DNA of 64,000 bases, from contig CAKOGX010000004.1 in the NCBI GenBank assembly GCA_934045075.1, forward strand, positions 1-64,000. The letters are read 5' to 3'. Positions within the stretch are counted from its first letter, which is position 1; each line of letters opens with the position of its first letter. Positions 32,733 through 43,395 of this stretch are shown here, in pieces. Made by a program: the position numbers and the translations under genes. A model generated the notes under the pieces. The model ran no database searches. It was not told the origin of the DNA and saw nothing but the letters and a program-made list of their open reading frames with translations. Source of the stretch: Yponomeuta sedellus. Its lineage: Eukaryota; Arthropoda; Insecta; Lepidoptera; Yponomeutidae.

Positions 32733-34029
32733 TACGAGGGGCGGCTGAAAAGTTTTGAGCCTCAGGTATTAAAAATGCTGATAGAAATGTATAAAAAATT
32801 TATTTTTAATGTAATCTCCCTCTATTTCAATACACTTCTTACATTTGTTTAAAAGAGCTTTTAACCCGGTAAAAAAATATTCGCCGTCTTTGCCTTCAAA
32901 ATGCTCGTTTACGGCCGCCTTCATTTCTTCGTCACTGGAAAATCTTCGTCCTCGGAGGTCCTTTTTCAAATTTGAAAAAAGGAAATAATCACTAGGAGCC
33001 AGGTCTGGACTGTAGGGTGGGTGGTTGATTTCTTCAAATCCTGTTTCGGCGAGGGCACGTCTCGCAACTCGGGCAGTGTGCACGGGCGCATTGTCCTGCA
33101 AAAACAGGACTCCTTTCGCCAGTTTGCCTCTCCTTTTCTCGACAGCCACTTGACGGACTTTTGTCAACAATACGGCGTAATAGTCTCCGTTCATTGTAGT
33201 ATTTTTGGAAAGGTAGTCGATGAACAAAATTCCTTCGCAATCCCAAAAAACAGTGGCCATGAGCTTGGAAGCCGATCTTTCCACTTTGAATTTCCGTGGC
33301 GGCTTTTCTCCCTTTGCTATCCATTGCATTGACTCTTGTTTTGACTCCGGATCATACTGCCGGATCCATGTTTCATCGACAGTGACGAGGCGAGAAAAAA
33401 CATCGTCAGGATTATCGCCACAGATGTCCAAAAACTCCTTCGAAGTTGTGACTCGACGCTGCCTGTCCAGTGGCGTGAGCATTTTTGGCACCCATCGCGC
33501 GCACACCTTTTTCATGTGCAAATGATTGTGCGAAATGTCACCAATTCGCTCCTTGCTGATGCCTATGGATTCAGCTATCTGCCACATCTTGATTCGCCGA
33601 TCTTCGAGAACAAGGTTTTTCACTTTTTCAATATTTTCTTCGGTAACGGCGATGTTTGGACGTCCTGACCTGGGATCATCTTCGAGCGACTCCCTGCCGT
33701 GTTTGAATTCACGTGTCCAACGTTTTACGGTGGCAAATGAAGGTGCAGAATCCCCATAAACTGCAGACATTTCTTCAAATATTTTTGTCGGCGTTTTGTT
33801 CTTCTTGGTGAGGAATTTTATGACAGCTCTGTACTCCAATTTCGTGCAAAGCGCGGATGACTCAGACATGGTGTTGTTTAATGTTCAATTACTAGAAGCG
33901 TAATGATGATAATGACATGAAACTTGGTATTTATACTACTTAGAATACGCGCAATTAGTGATGCACATTGCGAGTCATTAGTGATTCTTAGAAGTACTTA
34001 GGCTCAAAATTTTTCAGCCGCCCCTCGTA
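32733..34029 (-). mobile_element. Complete mariner element, DD34D
   Basis: 1297 bp with near-perfect inverted ends (TACGAGGGGCGGCTGAAAAG at one end, CAGCCGCCCCTCGTA at the other), flanked by TA on both sides (32731-32732, 34030-34031). It contains one uninterrupted transposase frame. It sits in the alpha-Cat intron between exons 31854 and 35488, in the same orientation as the gene. Confidence 0.95.
32769..33869 (-). CDS. mariner transposase, full-length open frame
   Basis: A 366-residue frame from ATG to stop without breaks; mariner transposases are usually about 345 residues. The N-terminal half has the helix-turn-helix region ending WTREFKHGRESLEDDPRSGR. The catalytic triad is visible: D in VTVDETWIRQYDPESKQ, D in FLQDNAPVH, and D in YSPDLAPSDYFLF, with 34 residues between the second and third. 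The enzyme cuts and pastes the element at TA. Together with well-preserved ends, this suggests a young, possibly still active copy. Extra N- or C-terminal residues may reflect start choice. Confidence 0.95.
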   Translation of the reverse strand: MSESSALCTKLEYRAVIKFLTKKNKTPTKIFEEMSAVYGDSAPSFATVKRWTREFKHGRESLEDDPRSGRPNIAVTEENIEKVKNLVLEDRRIKMWQIAESIGISKERIGDISHNHLHMKKVCARWVPKMLTPLDRQRRVTTSKEFLDICGDNPDDVFSRLVTVDETWIRQYDPESKQESMQWIAKGEKPPRKFKVERSASKLMATVFWDCEGILFIDYLSKNTTMNGDYYAVLLTKVRQVAVEKRRGKLAKGVLFLQDNAPVHTARVARRALAETGFEEINHPPYSPDLAPSDYFLFSNLKKDLRGRRFSSDEEMKAAVNEHFEGKDGEYFFTGLKALLNKCKKCIEIEGDYIKNKFFIHFYQHF

Positions 34030-34118
34030 TATCACAGATTAACACAAATAGGTTTCAATGAGGGCTTTTCAGCTCGGCGTTTTTGACAGCTGTCAGTTGG
34101 GTTCCCCAAAAGCTACTA

Positions 34119-34326
34119 CAGTGCGTTCACATTAACTTGACGCGTGAGAGAATTGGTGACAAGGACATGTGAATTAGCTTTTGGACCTAATCGGAAGATG
34201 GTAAAACAAGCCCTCAATCCTTTTATTTTCCCCAAGTAATGGGAATGATTTCTTATTTAACATGGTAACAGTAAACATCTCAGTGCTACCAATTCTCTCA
34301 CGCGTCAAGTTAATGTGAACGCACTG
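34119..34326. mobile_element. MITE-2, complete
   Basis: Ends CAGTGCGTTCACATTAACTT and complement, TA on both sides, 208 bp. Confidence 0.9.
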
Positions 34327-34329
34327 TAG

Positions 34330-34905
34330 ATGGCGCCGTGCCTAACTCTGTCTGAGAACGAAGGTTATTGACACAGAGTATATAGGAGTGACAGAATCAT
34401 AGAGTAGAAAGAAGACCAGTAACCAATATACCTTGCTGCATACTATCAGCTATGCAGAAACGTTTCTTCAGTTTCTGGTCAGTTAGCCTCCTTCATTCAG
34501 ATAAGGCAACCGCTAGCGCCATCTATTGATTAAACGTGGTACAACTTTATTTTTTTAAGTCCCTCTGAAAAGCGCTCATTGATTATTTAGATATTTTTAC
34601 ACTACCCACTAAACATATTTAATAATCTCAAGGCACGTTAAGCCGTTGGTGCCGGCTGTCATGTAGCGTTACAGTTGGCGTGGTCTCGGGTAGACTGAAG
34701 TGGCGAGCGCAGTCAATTATTGTTTGTAGTCACTAATTTTTCGAAACTGGCCGACACACAACACTCACTACGCCCGCGGATAGGTCCGGTGATAAGGCGC
34801 GTGACTTGTATTTACTTAGCACTGGATTCCACGTACTTGAAAGCTTGAAACCATCCTCTCTGTTGAAATTCTTGTTTTTCATGAAATACTATAAGTCACC
34901 TGTTC
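34330..34905. other. Intron stretch, mostly unrecognised
   Basis: A short R-E type fragment at 34665-34720 (CGTGGTCTCGGGTAGACTGA, as at 59125-59155). No exon seen. Confidence 0.45.
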
Positions 34906-34906
34906 A

Positions 34907-35459
34907 AACACCTATTTAGAGGCTAATTCCACCAATGCCTGGACTCGAACCCGCGACCTCTGGCTAATCGTGCCAGCGCTCTCCCAACTGAGCCAGAGGG
35001 GACTACCGGCAAAACACTAATCAGTGAAATTTCGAACCTGTTTACAATACTCTCTGTATTACTTACTTTTTAAAATTGTCCTTAGCATGGATTAGTGCAA
35101 TGTTATCAAGCCTTGTATGTCCCCACTGCTGGGGCACGGGTCTCTTCCTGCATCGCTGGAAGGTTAGGCTATACTCCACCACGGGGTCTATGCCCAAATT
35201 GGTGGAGGGTTGTAAGACAGTGGCGGGTCTTATACTGTCAGAAGTTATCAAGCCGCCTCTGACATGGGTTAACGACTGCCATTACATGACAGCCGGCACC
35301 AACGGCTTAACATGCCTTGCGAAACACGGAAGAGCTCGGAAAAACGCCACTAGCGGTAGTCACGGGACGGTCACCCATCCTGCACCTGAGCGCGCCTGTT
35401 GTTGCCCAACCAAGTGATTGATTCCAATCATTCGGTTCGACTAGGACACGAGCGCTTCA
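34907..35459. mobile_element. SINE-1 (-) followed by repeat R-A (+)
   Basis: SINE-1 at 34907-35092 is diverged. R-A at 35103-35459 lies immediately before the alpha-Cat exon's donor side. Confidence 0.8.
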
Positions 35460-35487
35460 GTTAGTGTAATAAAAAGAATATAGTCAC

Positions 35488-35593
35488 CTGTTCAGCTATC
35501 TCGCGTGTGAGCTTGTCAAGTTTGGTCCCCGCCTCGGAGATCTTCTTGGCGGCGTTGATCACGTCCATTGTGGTCTTCAGCGGGCCGCGCCCT
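35488..35593 (-). CDS. alpha-Cat: alpha-catenin exon: actin-binding domain (GRGPLK)
   Basis: Acceptor CCAACAG, donor CAG/GTGACT; phase 2 in, phase 0 out; 106 nt. It encodes (R)GRGPLKTTMDVINAAKK, then ISEAGTKLDKLTREIAEQ, a core part of the F-actin-binding helical bundle. A dispersed R-A repeat ends about 30 bases 3' of the donor. Confidence 0.96.
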
Positions 35594-35678
35594 CTGTTGG
35601 CAGGAGAGACGAACAAGAATTTTACAAGACAGTTCCTCAACTGCACAAGTTATAAAAATACTTGGTGTATGTATATAC

Positions 35679-36030
35679 TGTCGCGGTCCTATCCGGAACC
35701 ATCTAGAATAGCCGCCGTATGCTGCGTTTTAGTAACGCTGCATGCAATAATGACCCGTATGGGAATGGGAATGTTCTAGAACCCTTGCCGGCGGATATAA
35801 ATAGCGGTCGCCGCGGCGCGCTGTCAGTTCCGTTTGGAATAGCGAAGAGTGAACTTCGAGCGAACATACCTGCGATACGAGCGATAACCTACGACCTCAG
35901 CGATACTATTGGACTTCGATTGGAATCTACGTGTGGACTTCGTGTCGTGAAGACCTGCAGACCAGAACCTGCGTGAATAAATCCTAAGAAGTTGTCATTG
36001 GCGTTTTACCTCCAGATCTAGCCCGTAACA
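35679..36030 (+). mobile_element. Solo LTR with TATA box and heat-shock-like site
   Basis: Runs TGTCGCGGTCC to CCCGTAACA. It holds GATATAAATAGCGG (TATA), CTGTCAGTTCCG (initiator-like), AATAAATCC (poly(A)) and GGGAATGTTCTAGAACCC, an inverted GAA/TTC site. No target duplication is clear. Confidence 0.6.
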
Positions 36031-36037
36031 ATAGTAA

Positions 36038-36240
36038 ATGACGACCTCTGTAACGCAGCGGTAGCGCATCTGCCTACCATGCGAGATATCCCGGGATCGA
36101 TCCCCGGCTGCGGAAAAAAAACCCCCAGGTCTTGGATGTTTACATGTTTGTGATGTCGTTGTTTCTGGTACCCACAACACAGGGTATACTAGTGTGGGGC
36201 CAGAAGCAATGTATGTGCCTGTATGTAAATGTTATGTTAT
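36038..36240 (+). mobile_element. SINE-2 copy
   Basis: Complete head and tail; the B-box (GGGATCGATCCCC) is diverged. Confidence 0.85.
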
Positions 36241-36284
36241 GTATCTGTTATTATTTTCTAATATTGAAATATTTAACGGTTATG

Positions 36285-36605
36285 CCGCTCCCAGCGTCAT
36301 TTTACTGACCGATCTGACTGAAAGACTGATTTACTGAGTGACGAATTTAGTCACTGACTGACTGATTGATTGACATGCATACACCAAGAACGACACTGAA
36401 CTGGTAAAATCAGTCACTGACTCATTCGTCAACCGACTGACTGACTCACGAATTGACTGACTAATTGACTCGGACAGACTGACTAACTGACTGACGGACT
36501 GATTCACTGATTGACTGACTAAATGACTGAATGGTTTACAGAAACACATCTATAACGAACTCGCTAACCTAGTGAAGTCTGTCATCTCCATTATGATTAT
36601 GCACA
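36285..36605 (-). repeat. Decayed copy of actin-binding-domain exon split by TGAC repeats
   Basis: The end at 36550-36600 (AACCTAGTGAAGTCTGTCAT) matches the 3' edge of exon 38744-38925, with the donor GT kept. The start at 36288-36320 resembles the middle of the same exon (CGGCGTCAT...TTGCCGACC). Between them lie about 220 bases of TGAC/TGAT repeats, like those in the neighbouring intron. Confidence 0.65.
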
Positions 36606-37031
36606 AAACAAAACGAGTTATTCGGTTTCCTGTCCCTGCCACAAGAACCAGGTTTGCCCAACGATTTCACCCATTCTTACAGCCCTTTTTACTTTAATAA
36701 ACTTATTAAACTCTGTCCAATTATTAACCTCACGTTCAGAGAGGCCAAGCTAAACATAAGAAAGTTTCTACTGAATTTAAGTTATATTATAACTCTACCG
36801 AATCGCTCCTTGAAATTATAACTTGACTCACATTTTACTAATGCATATAACACAGTCACATCATCTCACAAACTAAACTTACACCACACTCCATTACAAC
36901 ACACTCCATCATCTACTCCTTGCCTTAAGCTAGGAGATAAGTAATAAGTAGATAAAAATGCTCAACCCTACCCCAGGTTTTTATCATCTAAATTGAATTC
37001 GTAATTTTTAATAAGTAGAATAAGTCATTTA

Positions 37032-38015
37032 AAAACCTATTTAGAGGCTAAAAATTCCACCTATGCGGGGATTCGAACCCGCAACCTCTGGCTATCCGTG
37101 CCAGCGCTCTACCAATTGAGCCAATGGGCGACTCACCGGCATCAGTGAAATTTCGAACCTCTTTACACTATTCTCTGTATTACGTACAGGCAGCGACATC
37201 TGGCTTAAGCAAATTGCATCACTTACAGCCCCGACTACCTACTCTGCAGTTAGGTTTTACATCGAACGAAATAAAAATAGTATAATCATGTGGGTACAGT
37301 GATATCGTTCCGTCTGCGGGTTCGAATCCCGGCATGGGTGAAATTTTTAGCCTCTAAATAGGTTTTTAAATTTGTCTTTAGCACGGGTTAGTGCATTAAA
37401 AATAAAAAAAAGTATAATCATGTGGGTACAGCGATATCGTTCTGTTATGTCCGGTTCCCCTCCTCACCTATATTTTGTCATTGTCAGCACTAAAAAGCAA
37501 ATAAAAGTGTTTTCCCGCGCATATCGCACAACAGTCATAGCAGTCACAACAGTCACAGCAGTCACAGTAGTCAAGAGCAGTCATGCATAGTCTTTAACAT
37601 CAGTAATTAGACTTAGTATCAAGATGTAGTCCGTTTTAGGAATTAATATGTATAGGTATAGAGGTCTCCTTTTGGGACTGGTTACCCTGTCGTGTGACCA
37701 ATGACAAAATATAGGTGAGGCGGGGAACCGGACATAACAGTTCCTATGTAAAAACCTAACTGCAAAGTAGGTAGTCGGGGCTGTAAGTAATGCAATTTGC
37801 TTAAGTCAGATGTCGCTGCCTGTACGTAATACAGTGTAAAGAGGTTCGAAATTTCACTGATGCCGGTGAGTCGCCCATTGGCTCAATTGGTAGAGCGCTG
37901 GCACGGATAGCCAGAGGTTGCGGGTTCGAATCCCGGCACGGGTGAAATTTGTAGGCTCTAAATAGGTTTTTAAATTTGTCCTTAGCACGGGTTAGTGCAT
38001 TAAAAATAAAAGTAG
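37032..38015. mobile_element. SINE-1 cluster
   Basis: A reverse copy at 37032-37275, then a forward chain 37275-37442 continuing at 37744-38015 after the inserted element at 37443-37739. Confidence 0.85.
37443..37739. mobile_element. 297-bp element with 42-bp inverted ends and GTTC duplication
   Basis: Starts TGTTATGTCCGGTTCCCC and ends with the complement; GTTC lies at 37439-37442 and 37740-37743. The inside has CAGTCACAACAGTCACAGCA-type repeats. It is inserted in SINE-1. Confidence 0.85.
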
Positions 38016-38219
38016 TAGAATAAGTCATTTTTATTAATTTTATAGTTTTAATTTAAAATTGTTACAACTGATTTTCATACGCCATGTCAAAAGTGTTATC
38101 AGACTTTCTTTCCTTCGGTCGCCAGTGTACAGGTTTAACGCCTAGTGTGGAGACCACTGCAATGCTTGTAGGTGTTTTTCTGTATTGAATAAACAATTTC
38201 AATCAACATACTCGTATGC

Positions 38220-38743
38220 TTGGCGAGCATGATAATGTCTGACTGACTGTCTGAGTGACTGACTGGCTGAGTGTCTGAGTGACTGACTGGCTGAGTAACG
38301 ACTGGCTGACTGACTGATTAGTCGACGGACTGGCTAGCCGGGTGGCTGACATAATACAGCTAGAACGAACTTGCTTACCTAGTGAAGTCGGTCGTCTCCA
38401 TCATGATCATGTACATATGCTTGGTCCGCATGATGATGTCATTCGCAGTATCATTCTACTTGCCGACCTAACTCACTGGGTGATTGACTCACTGAGTACC
38501 TCACTGACTGACTGATTCGTCAACTGACTGAGTGAGTGACTAATTGACGTCAACTGACTGACTGACTTATTGACTAACTGACTGACTTACTTAATGACTG
38601 ACTAACTAACTGACTAACTTAATGACTGACTGACTGAACAACTTAATGACTGACTAACTTAATGACTGACTGAGTGACTGCCTAACTTAGTGAGTGACTC
38701 ACTGACTAATTGACTCACCGACTGACTCTCTAAACTCGCTCAC
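38220..38743 (-). repeat. Second exon copy and TGAC satellite before exon 38744
   Basis: Bases 38367-38460 repeat the 3' half of exon 38744-38925. In sense they read ANDIIMRTKHMYMIMMETTD-FTR, with a perfect donor-like GTAAGC, but the 5' half is broken. TGAC-type tetramers flank it on both sides (38230-38340, 38460-38730). Unit: exon fragment plus TGAC array. Confidence 0.75.
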
Positions 38744-38925
38744 CTAGTGAAGTCGGTCATCTCCATCATGATCATGCACATGTGCTTGGCCAGCATGATG
38801 ATGTCGTTCCCGGCGTCATCCCACTTGCCGACCTCGCTGTCGAAGGTCATCTTCTCCCGGCGGAAGAGCTCCACCTGCTGCAGGATCTTGCGCTTGTCTT
38901 CCTCGGTCATCTTGCGCATGGCTTC
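38744..38925 (-). CDS. alpha-Cat: alpha-catenin exon: first helices of actin-binding domain
   Basis: Acceptor TTGACAG, donor ACTAG/GTGAG; phase 0 in, phase 2 out; 182 nt. It encodes EAMRKMTEEDKRKILQQVEL, then KWDDAGNDIIMLAKHMC and MIMMEMTDFT(R). Nearly every residue matches the alpha-catenin family. The 3' half of this exon is present twice more as decayed copies downstream, at 36.3-36.6 kb and 38.37-38.47 kb. Confidence 0.96.
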
Positions 38926-39138
38926 CTGTCAACACGTGGCGCGAGATATTTTAACGGTGCAAACTTATCACACTAACATTTAATTTTAACTTCAATTACT
39001 AATAATCAATATTGTTGACTTTATAAAATAAATGGTTTGCCTATTTTGGAACGTAACTTCACAATTAACTTTTGTGATTTTTGACGAGGGTAGTAAACTA
39101 ACAGTTAATGGTTTCAAAAAGACGCCTGTCACCTCAGT

Positions 39139-39235
39139 CATTCGATACCTGAAAAAGTGCCGAAACGTCGGAAATATTTTAAATAAATAAAAATGTTAGA
39201 AACGAGTAAAATCCGTATAAAAAAAGGATTTTAAT
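39139..39235. repeat. R-E fragment
   Basis: GTGCCGAAACGTCGGAAATA, then AACGAGTAAAATCCGTAT. Confidence 0.7.
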
Positions 39236-39239
39236 TATT

Positions 39240-40490
39240 GAAGGAAAAAGTTGTTTTCCCAATTAAAATCGTGGTGGATCTTCTCTCAGGTTTATTATTT
39301 CGCTTCTCACAATATTACAGAAAAGTATCTTTCAGCCATGTTTCCTTAAAAGAGAGCGGTCGGATCGGCCCGCTTTACCGACCGATCACTCCGTGGCAAG
39401 GCAGATCGATCCGAGCGCCACCCAGCGGCTAGAAACCGAACCACCGAGAGCATTATTGGAAATCTCGGTTCGGCAGCTCCATGCCGCGCCACTAGGTGTC
39501 GCTAGTGACAAACATTCTTCTTCGTCAGGCTATATTAGTCCACTGCTGGACATAGCCCTCCCCTAATGAGCGCCATAGCGCAAGGTTGTGCCGTCATTGG
39601 GGGGTAGTGCCCATAATCCCCGCACTGGGCATGCGGGTTGGGGATCGCAGTTTGGTGGAATTGTACTGCAGGGGGCGCTGCTGCCCACCCCCCGGTTTGT
39701 GTCCCTTAGTCGCCTTTCACGACACCCGCGGGAAGAATTTTGGGTTCGTGCTATTCTCACACTAACATCATAGTTAGTTAGACCTGAGATTTCCGCACTT
39801 AGGGCGACTTGCGTAACGCTTTTAAATATTGTTTAAATACGAGTTAATCAAAATTAGGTTCTTAACTAACATTAACGACTTGCTCAACAAAAATTTTGTT
39901 CTTAATTATGTTTAGGCGACTGTCATATTTAAACAGCCGAGATTGGCTATTTAACTCTGCTAATCATAGTTAGCGCCATCTTACTTTCACAGCTGTTCAG
40001 TGTCAATATGAGAAGTGAGGTTATTTTCATAAACTCTTTGTTTGGTGTGCTTCGAGAAGTTGATTTTCAAACAAGGAACCAAACAAAATAAAAGGAACAG
40101 ATGTTGCGCAGAATGACATTTCGAAAGTTTTGTTTTCTTTTTGTAACTTGTTTCGTTCCATGCAGATTTTTATCTCTAACCAACTTCATTATTGTCAGCG
40201 GAAATAAGTTCAGACGTAAAACGGAACGTAAAGTCTGCTTTAGCGACACGCATTCGTCCATAACTATAGTTAAACTAAATAACGGAATGACAAGTGTTGT
40301 GCAAGACGATTCTGATTATGATTAGTTTAAAGAAATTTAGCAGACAAAACGTGTTTAGTTAATTTTATTTAAAGTTAAGTTAAGCGAAATGTCACGCAAG
40401 TCGGCCTTAGCCTTATAGTTGGGGCATTGTACGTAGCAAGCGCCGAGATACGCTAACACCTCAGACACTAGGGTTTCCTTACGATGTTTT
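39240..40490. other. Intron stretch with R-B and a small open frame
   Basis: R-B copy at 39520-39770. A 74-codon + strand frame at 40101-40325 starts with a hydrophobic stretch; origin unknown. Confidence 0.45.
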
Positions 40491-40640
40491 CCTTCACCGT
40501 CAGCGAGTAGTGTTGCTACTATAATTTCACAAATGTACATAACTTAGAAAACAGAGTCATTGGCACATGCCGGGGTTCGAACCCACGACCTCCCGATTGA
40601 GAAGCCGGAGTTCTACACCGCTCCGCTACCACCGCTCTAC
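40490..40640 (-). mobile_element. SINE-3 head copy
   Basis: Reverse-strand tRNA-like GCCGGGGTTCGAACCCACGA with CCGCTACCACCGC; the tail includes GATGTTTTCCTTCACCGT. Confidence 0.75.
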
Positions 40641-40654
40641 ACTAACCTAACATT

Positions 40655-40975
40655 AAAAAGGCGAAACTTTGTGAGTATGTATGTTTGTTACTTCTTAACG
40701 TCTAAACGGCTGGAGCGATTTTAATAAAATTTGGTAGTGATATCGCATGGAATAGTATGAGTATGGAATAGTAGCATGAAAAAGTATTAAAATGTGAAAA
40801 TTACTTCGCTAAATTGCGCCAAAAATCCGATCATAACAAGTACTTGTGAGCCTGCGGATGCCTCGTGTTAGAGGCGAAACGCGTCGCGCGTTTTCTCACA
40901 CAAGTATTGGTGTCGGAGGCGGTGTGTTCGTGTCTCGCTTCTGCTTGAAACAACTAATTACTGCTTGACATATCA
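40655..40975 (+). repeat. Dispersed repeat R-G
   Basis: GTGTTAGAGGCGAAACGCGT and CTCACACAAGTATTGGTGTC are shared with 60120-60310. It ends about 25 bases before the donor side of exon 40998. Confidence 0.75.
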
Positions 40976-40997
40976 TAATTTTGATGATCTCACTTAC

Positions 40998-41065
40998 CCG
41001 AGCGTTAGTGATGCCGCTGATGTCTGGATACTCATCCACGCCGTGCTCGCCTGTGTGCGCGCTCG
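40998..41065 (-). CDS. alpha-Cat: alpha-catenin exon: linker to actin-binding domain
   Basis: Acceptor CCGGCAG, donor CGG/GTAAGTG; phase 1 in, phase 0 out; 68 nt. It encodes (S)SAHTGEHGVDEYPDISGIT, then NAR. The first codon is split as T/CG, so either alternative exon yields Ser here. It corresponds to the flexible segment leading into the actin-binding domain. Confidence 0.93.
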
Positions 41066-41264
41066 CTGCCGGAGGAGAGGGTGCGATTAATATTAGCCCC
41101 TATGCCCTGGGAATAGGATGGATTGCCATGGGATTGATTGAGTGATTGATTGAGTGAATGATTGAACGAACGAATAAATGAAATTGGAGCTGGCCACCCA
41201 AACTGGCTAACAGAGGAGCTTCACTCACACAGGTAAATAAAAAACTGAGTTGATTAGTTATTAA

Positions 41265-41495
41265 GTGGGTTAGTGCATTAAAAAGAATATAATCATGTGG
41301 GTACAGCGATATCATTCCGATGTAAAACCTAACTGCAAGGTGGTTACTCGGGGCTGCAAGTGATGCAAATTACTCCAGCCAGATGTCGCTGCCTGTACGT
41401 AATACAGAGGAGATTGTAAAGAGGTTCGAAATATCACTGATGCCGGTGAGACTGCCATTAGCTCAGTTGGAAAGATTGTCCTTAGCACGGGTTAG
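41265..41495 (+). mobile_element. SINE-1, rearranged
   Basis: Head followed by a tRNA body that stops at AGCTCAGTTGGAAAG and jumps to the tail. Confidence 0.75.
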
Positions 41496-41689
41496 TGCTG
41501 TAGGAAAGAGCGGGCGATCGTGCTCTTCCACTATAAAGGGATATTTCCCGCCAGGCAGATCGTATGCCTGGGGACGGCCGGTCCAACTGTTGTTAGTCGG
41601 ACGTTATATTTATGGTATGTCATTGAATTGAGCGATGCAGGAATGTTGGAGTTTGTAGTGCGCGCGCAGAGTAGACATGTGCTCGCCAC

Positions 41690-41830
41690 ATCGTGGTCGC
41701 AGTTCGGTGGAATTGTACTGCAGGGGGCGCTGCTGCCCACTCCCCGATTTGTGTCCCTTAGTCGCCTTTTACGACACCCGCGGGAAGAATTTGGATTGGT
41801 GCTATTCTCTAGGCCGACACCACACACAGT
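41690..41830. repeat. Repeat R-B
   Basis: Half copy, from TTCGGTGGAATTGTACTGCA onward. The block 41500-41690 before it was not recognised. Confidence 0.75.
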
Positions 41831-42308
41831 TTCTTTATGACATTTGTAAATTTGATTGTTATTTAGAATAGAATAGAGTTTAGTTAATAATTTGCATGCA
41901 CCATTACAAAAAGCTAGATGAGGTACATTGCAGAGTTACTCGATTTTAAATCAAACATTACGGGGATCCCACACTAGGCCTAGCCTGTATCGTGGGGCAG
42001 CAGAGTGATTTCCAAATAACTTATTGTAACCGTTGACCAGTTGAACTATACTAAATCTTAATGTTTAGCCATAGATTACACAAATTACAAATTCGGTTCA
42101 TGAGATAAATTAATGACAAAAATCTATGTTAAATAAAAAAAAATCTTAGTTTCATTGTTATTACGAAGTAAAATCTTGACTTGTTATGAATATTAGCAAT
42201 AAATTATAGATAACAGACTTTTTTGAACAAAAACTTTCGCAAGCACAACACATACACGCCCGTAAGTAGATCCGGACTAAAAGTCTACAGCTACCAGACT
42301 GTACTCAC

Positions 42309-42381
42309 AGCGGCTCCTGGTCTCCATAGTCATGTCCTCGACCGGCTCGAACTCCGTGTCTGTGTCCAAGTCGTCGCTGGT
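42309..42381 (-). CDS. alpha-Cat: alpha-catenin alternative linker exon B (Ser/Thr-containing)
   Basis: Acceptor CGCGCAG, donor CGCT/GTGAGT; phase 0 in, phase 1 out; 73 nt. It encodes TSDDLDTDTEFEPVEDM, then TMETRSR. This is the canonical phospho-linker as known from insect alpha-Cat. In vertebrate alphaE-catenin the same place carries CK2/CK1 sites (established knowledge). The acidic Ser/Thr (TSDD, TDTE) fit CK2-type sites. It is paired with exon A at 47059-47128. Confidence 0.93.
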
Positions 42382-42552
42382 CTGCGCGGGGTAACACAAA
42401 CACACATGCTGACGCACTACGCGATACGTCTGACGATATACCGACTTGGCTAGAGGAGCGTGCGCCTTTTACATTTTGAACGATGCCTCTTTACGTTTTA
42501 AAATACTTGACGACAGTATTAGAGAATCAAAGATTTAACGATATTAGGGGAA

Positions 42553-43395
42553 TTTTAAAAAACCTATTTAGAGGCTAAAAATTCCACCCGTGCCGGGATT
42601 CGAACCCGCGACCTCTGGCTATCCGTGCCAGCGCTCTTCCAACTGAGCTAATGGGCGACTCGCCGGCATCAGTGAAATTTCGAACCTCTTTACTTCTCTG
42701 TATTACGTACAGTTGGAAGAGTCGCGGGTGCGAATCCCGGCATGGGTGGAATTTTTAGCCTCTAAATAGGTTTTTAAATTTGTACTTAGCACGGGTTAGT
42801 GCATTAAAAATAAAAATAGTATGATAAAAGAGAAAGTAGATATTGAAAGTTATGCTCGTGAACGAGTGCTGTTCTTGTGTCTGGCCGCAGCACTTGTCAT
42901 GTTTTCACGGCCTATGTAAAAAAAAATTAACAATGCCTTAGCAATTTTAAAAACCTATTTAGAGGCTAAAAATTCCACCCGTGCCGAGATTCGAACCCGC
43001 GACCTCTGGCTATCCGTGCCAGCGCTCTTCCAACTGAGCTCATGGGCGACTCACCGGCATCAGTGAAATTTCGAACCATACAGAGAATAGTATAAAGAGG
43101 TTCACGCTGGTGGACGCGTTTAGACTGAACGAATAAAGCTGAAAGTTCGCTGTAGTGTTGCGATGGCGAATTTGACTAAGCAGCGCGTACATTACTTTCA
43201 CGTTAGTTGCACGGTTGTATTATTATACCCCGTGCTAAGGACAAAGTACGTAATACAGAGAATATTGTAAAGAGGTTCGAAATTTCACTGATGCCGGTGA
43301 GTCGCCCATTAGCTCAGTTGGAAAGAGCGCTGGCACGGATAGCCAGAGGTCGTGGGTTTGGGCGGAATTTTTAGCCTCTAATTAGGTTTTTAAGT
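42553..43395. mobile_element. Cluster of inverted SINE-1 copies
   Basis: 42553-42715 (-) and 42716-42824 (+) form an inverted pair; 42945-43090 (-) and 43225-43395 (+) form another. Confidence 0.8.

Noticed and set aside
33021..33759. Several + strand frames opposite the mariner
   Set aside because: Shadow frames of the transposase gene on the - strand.
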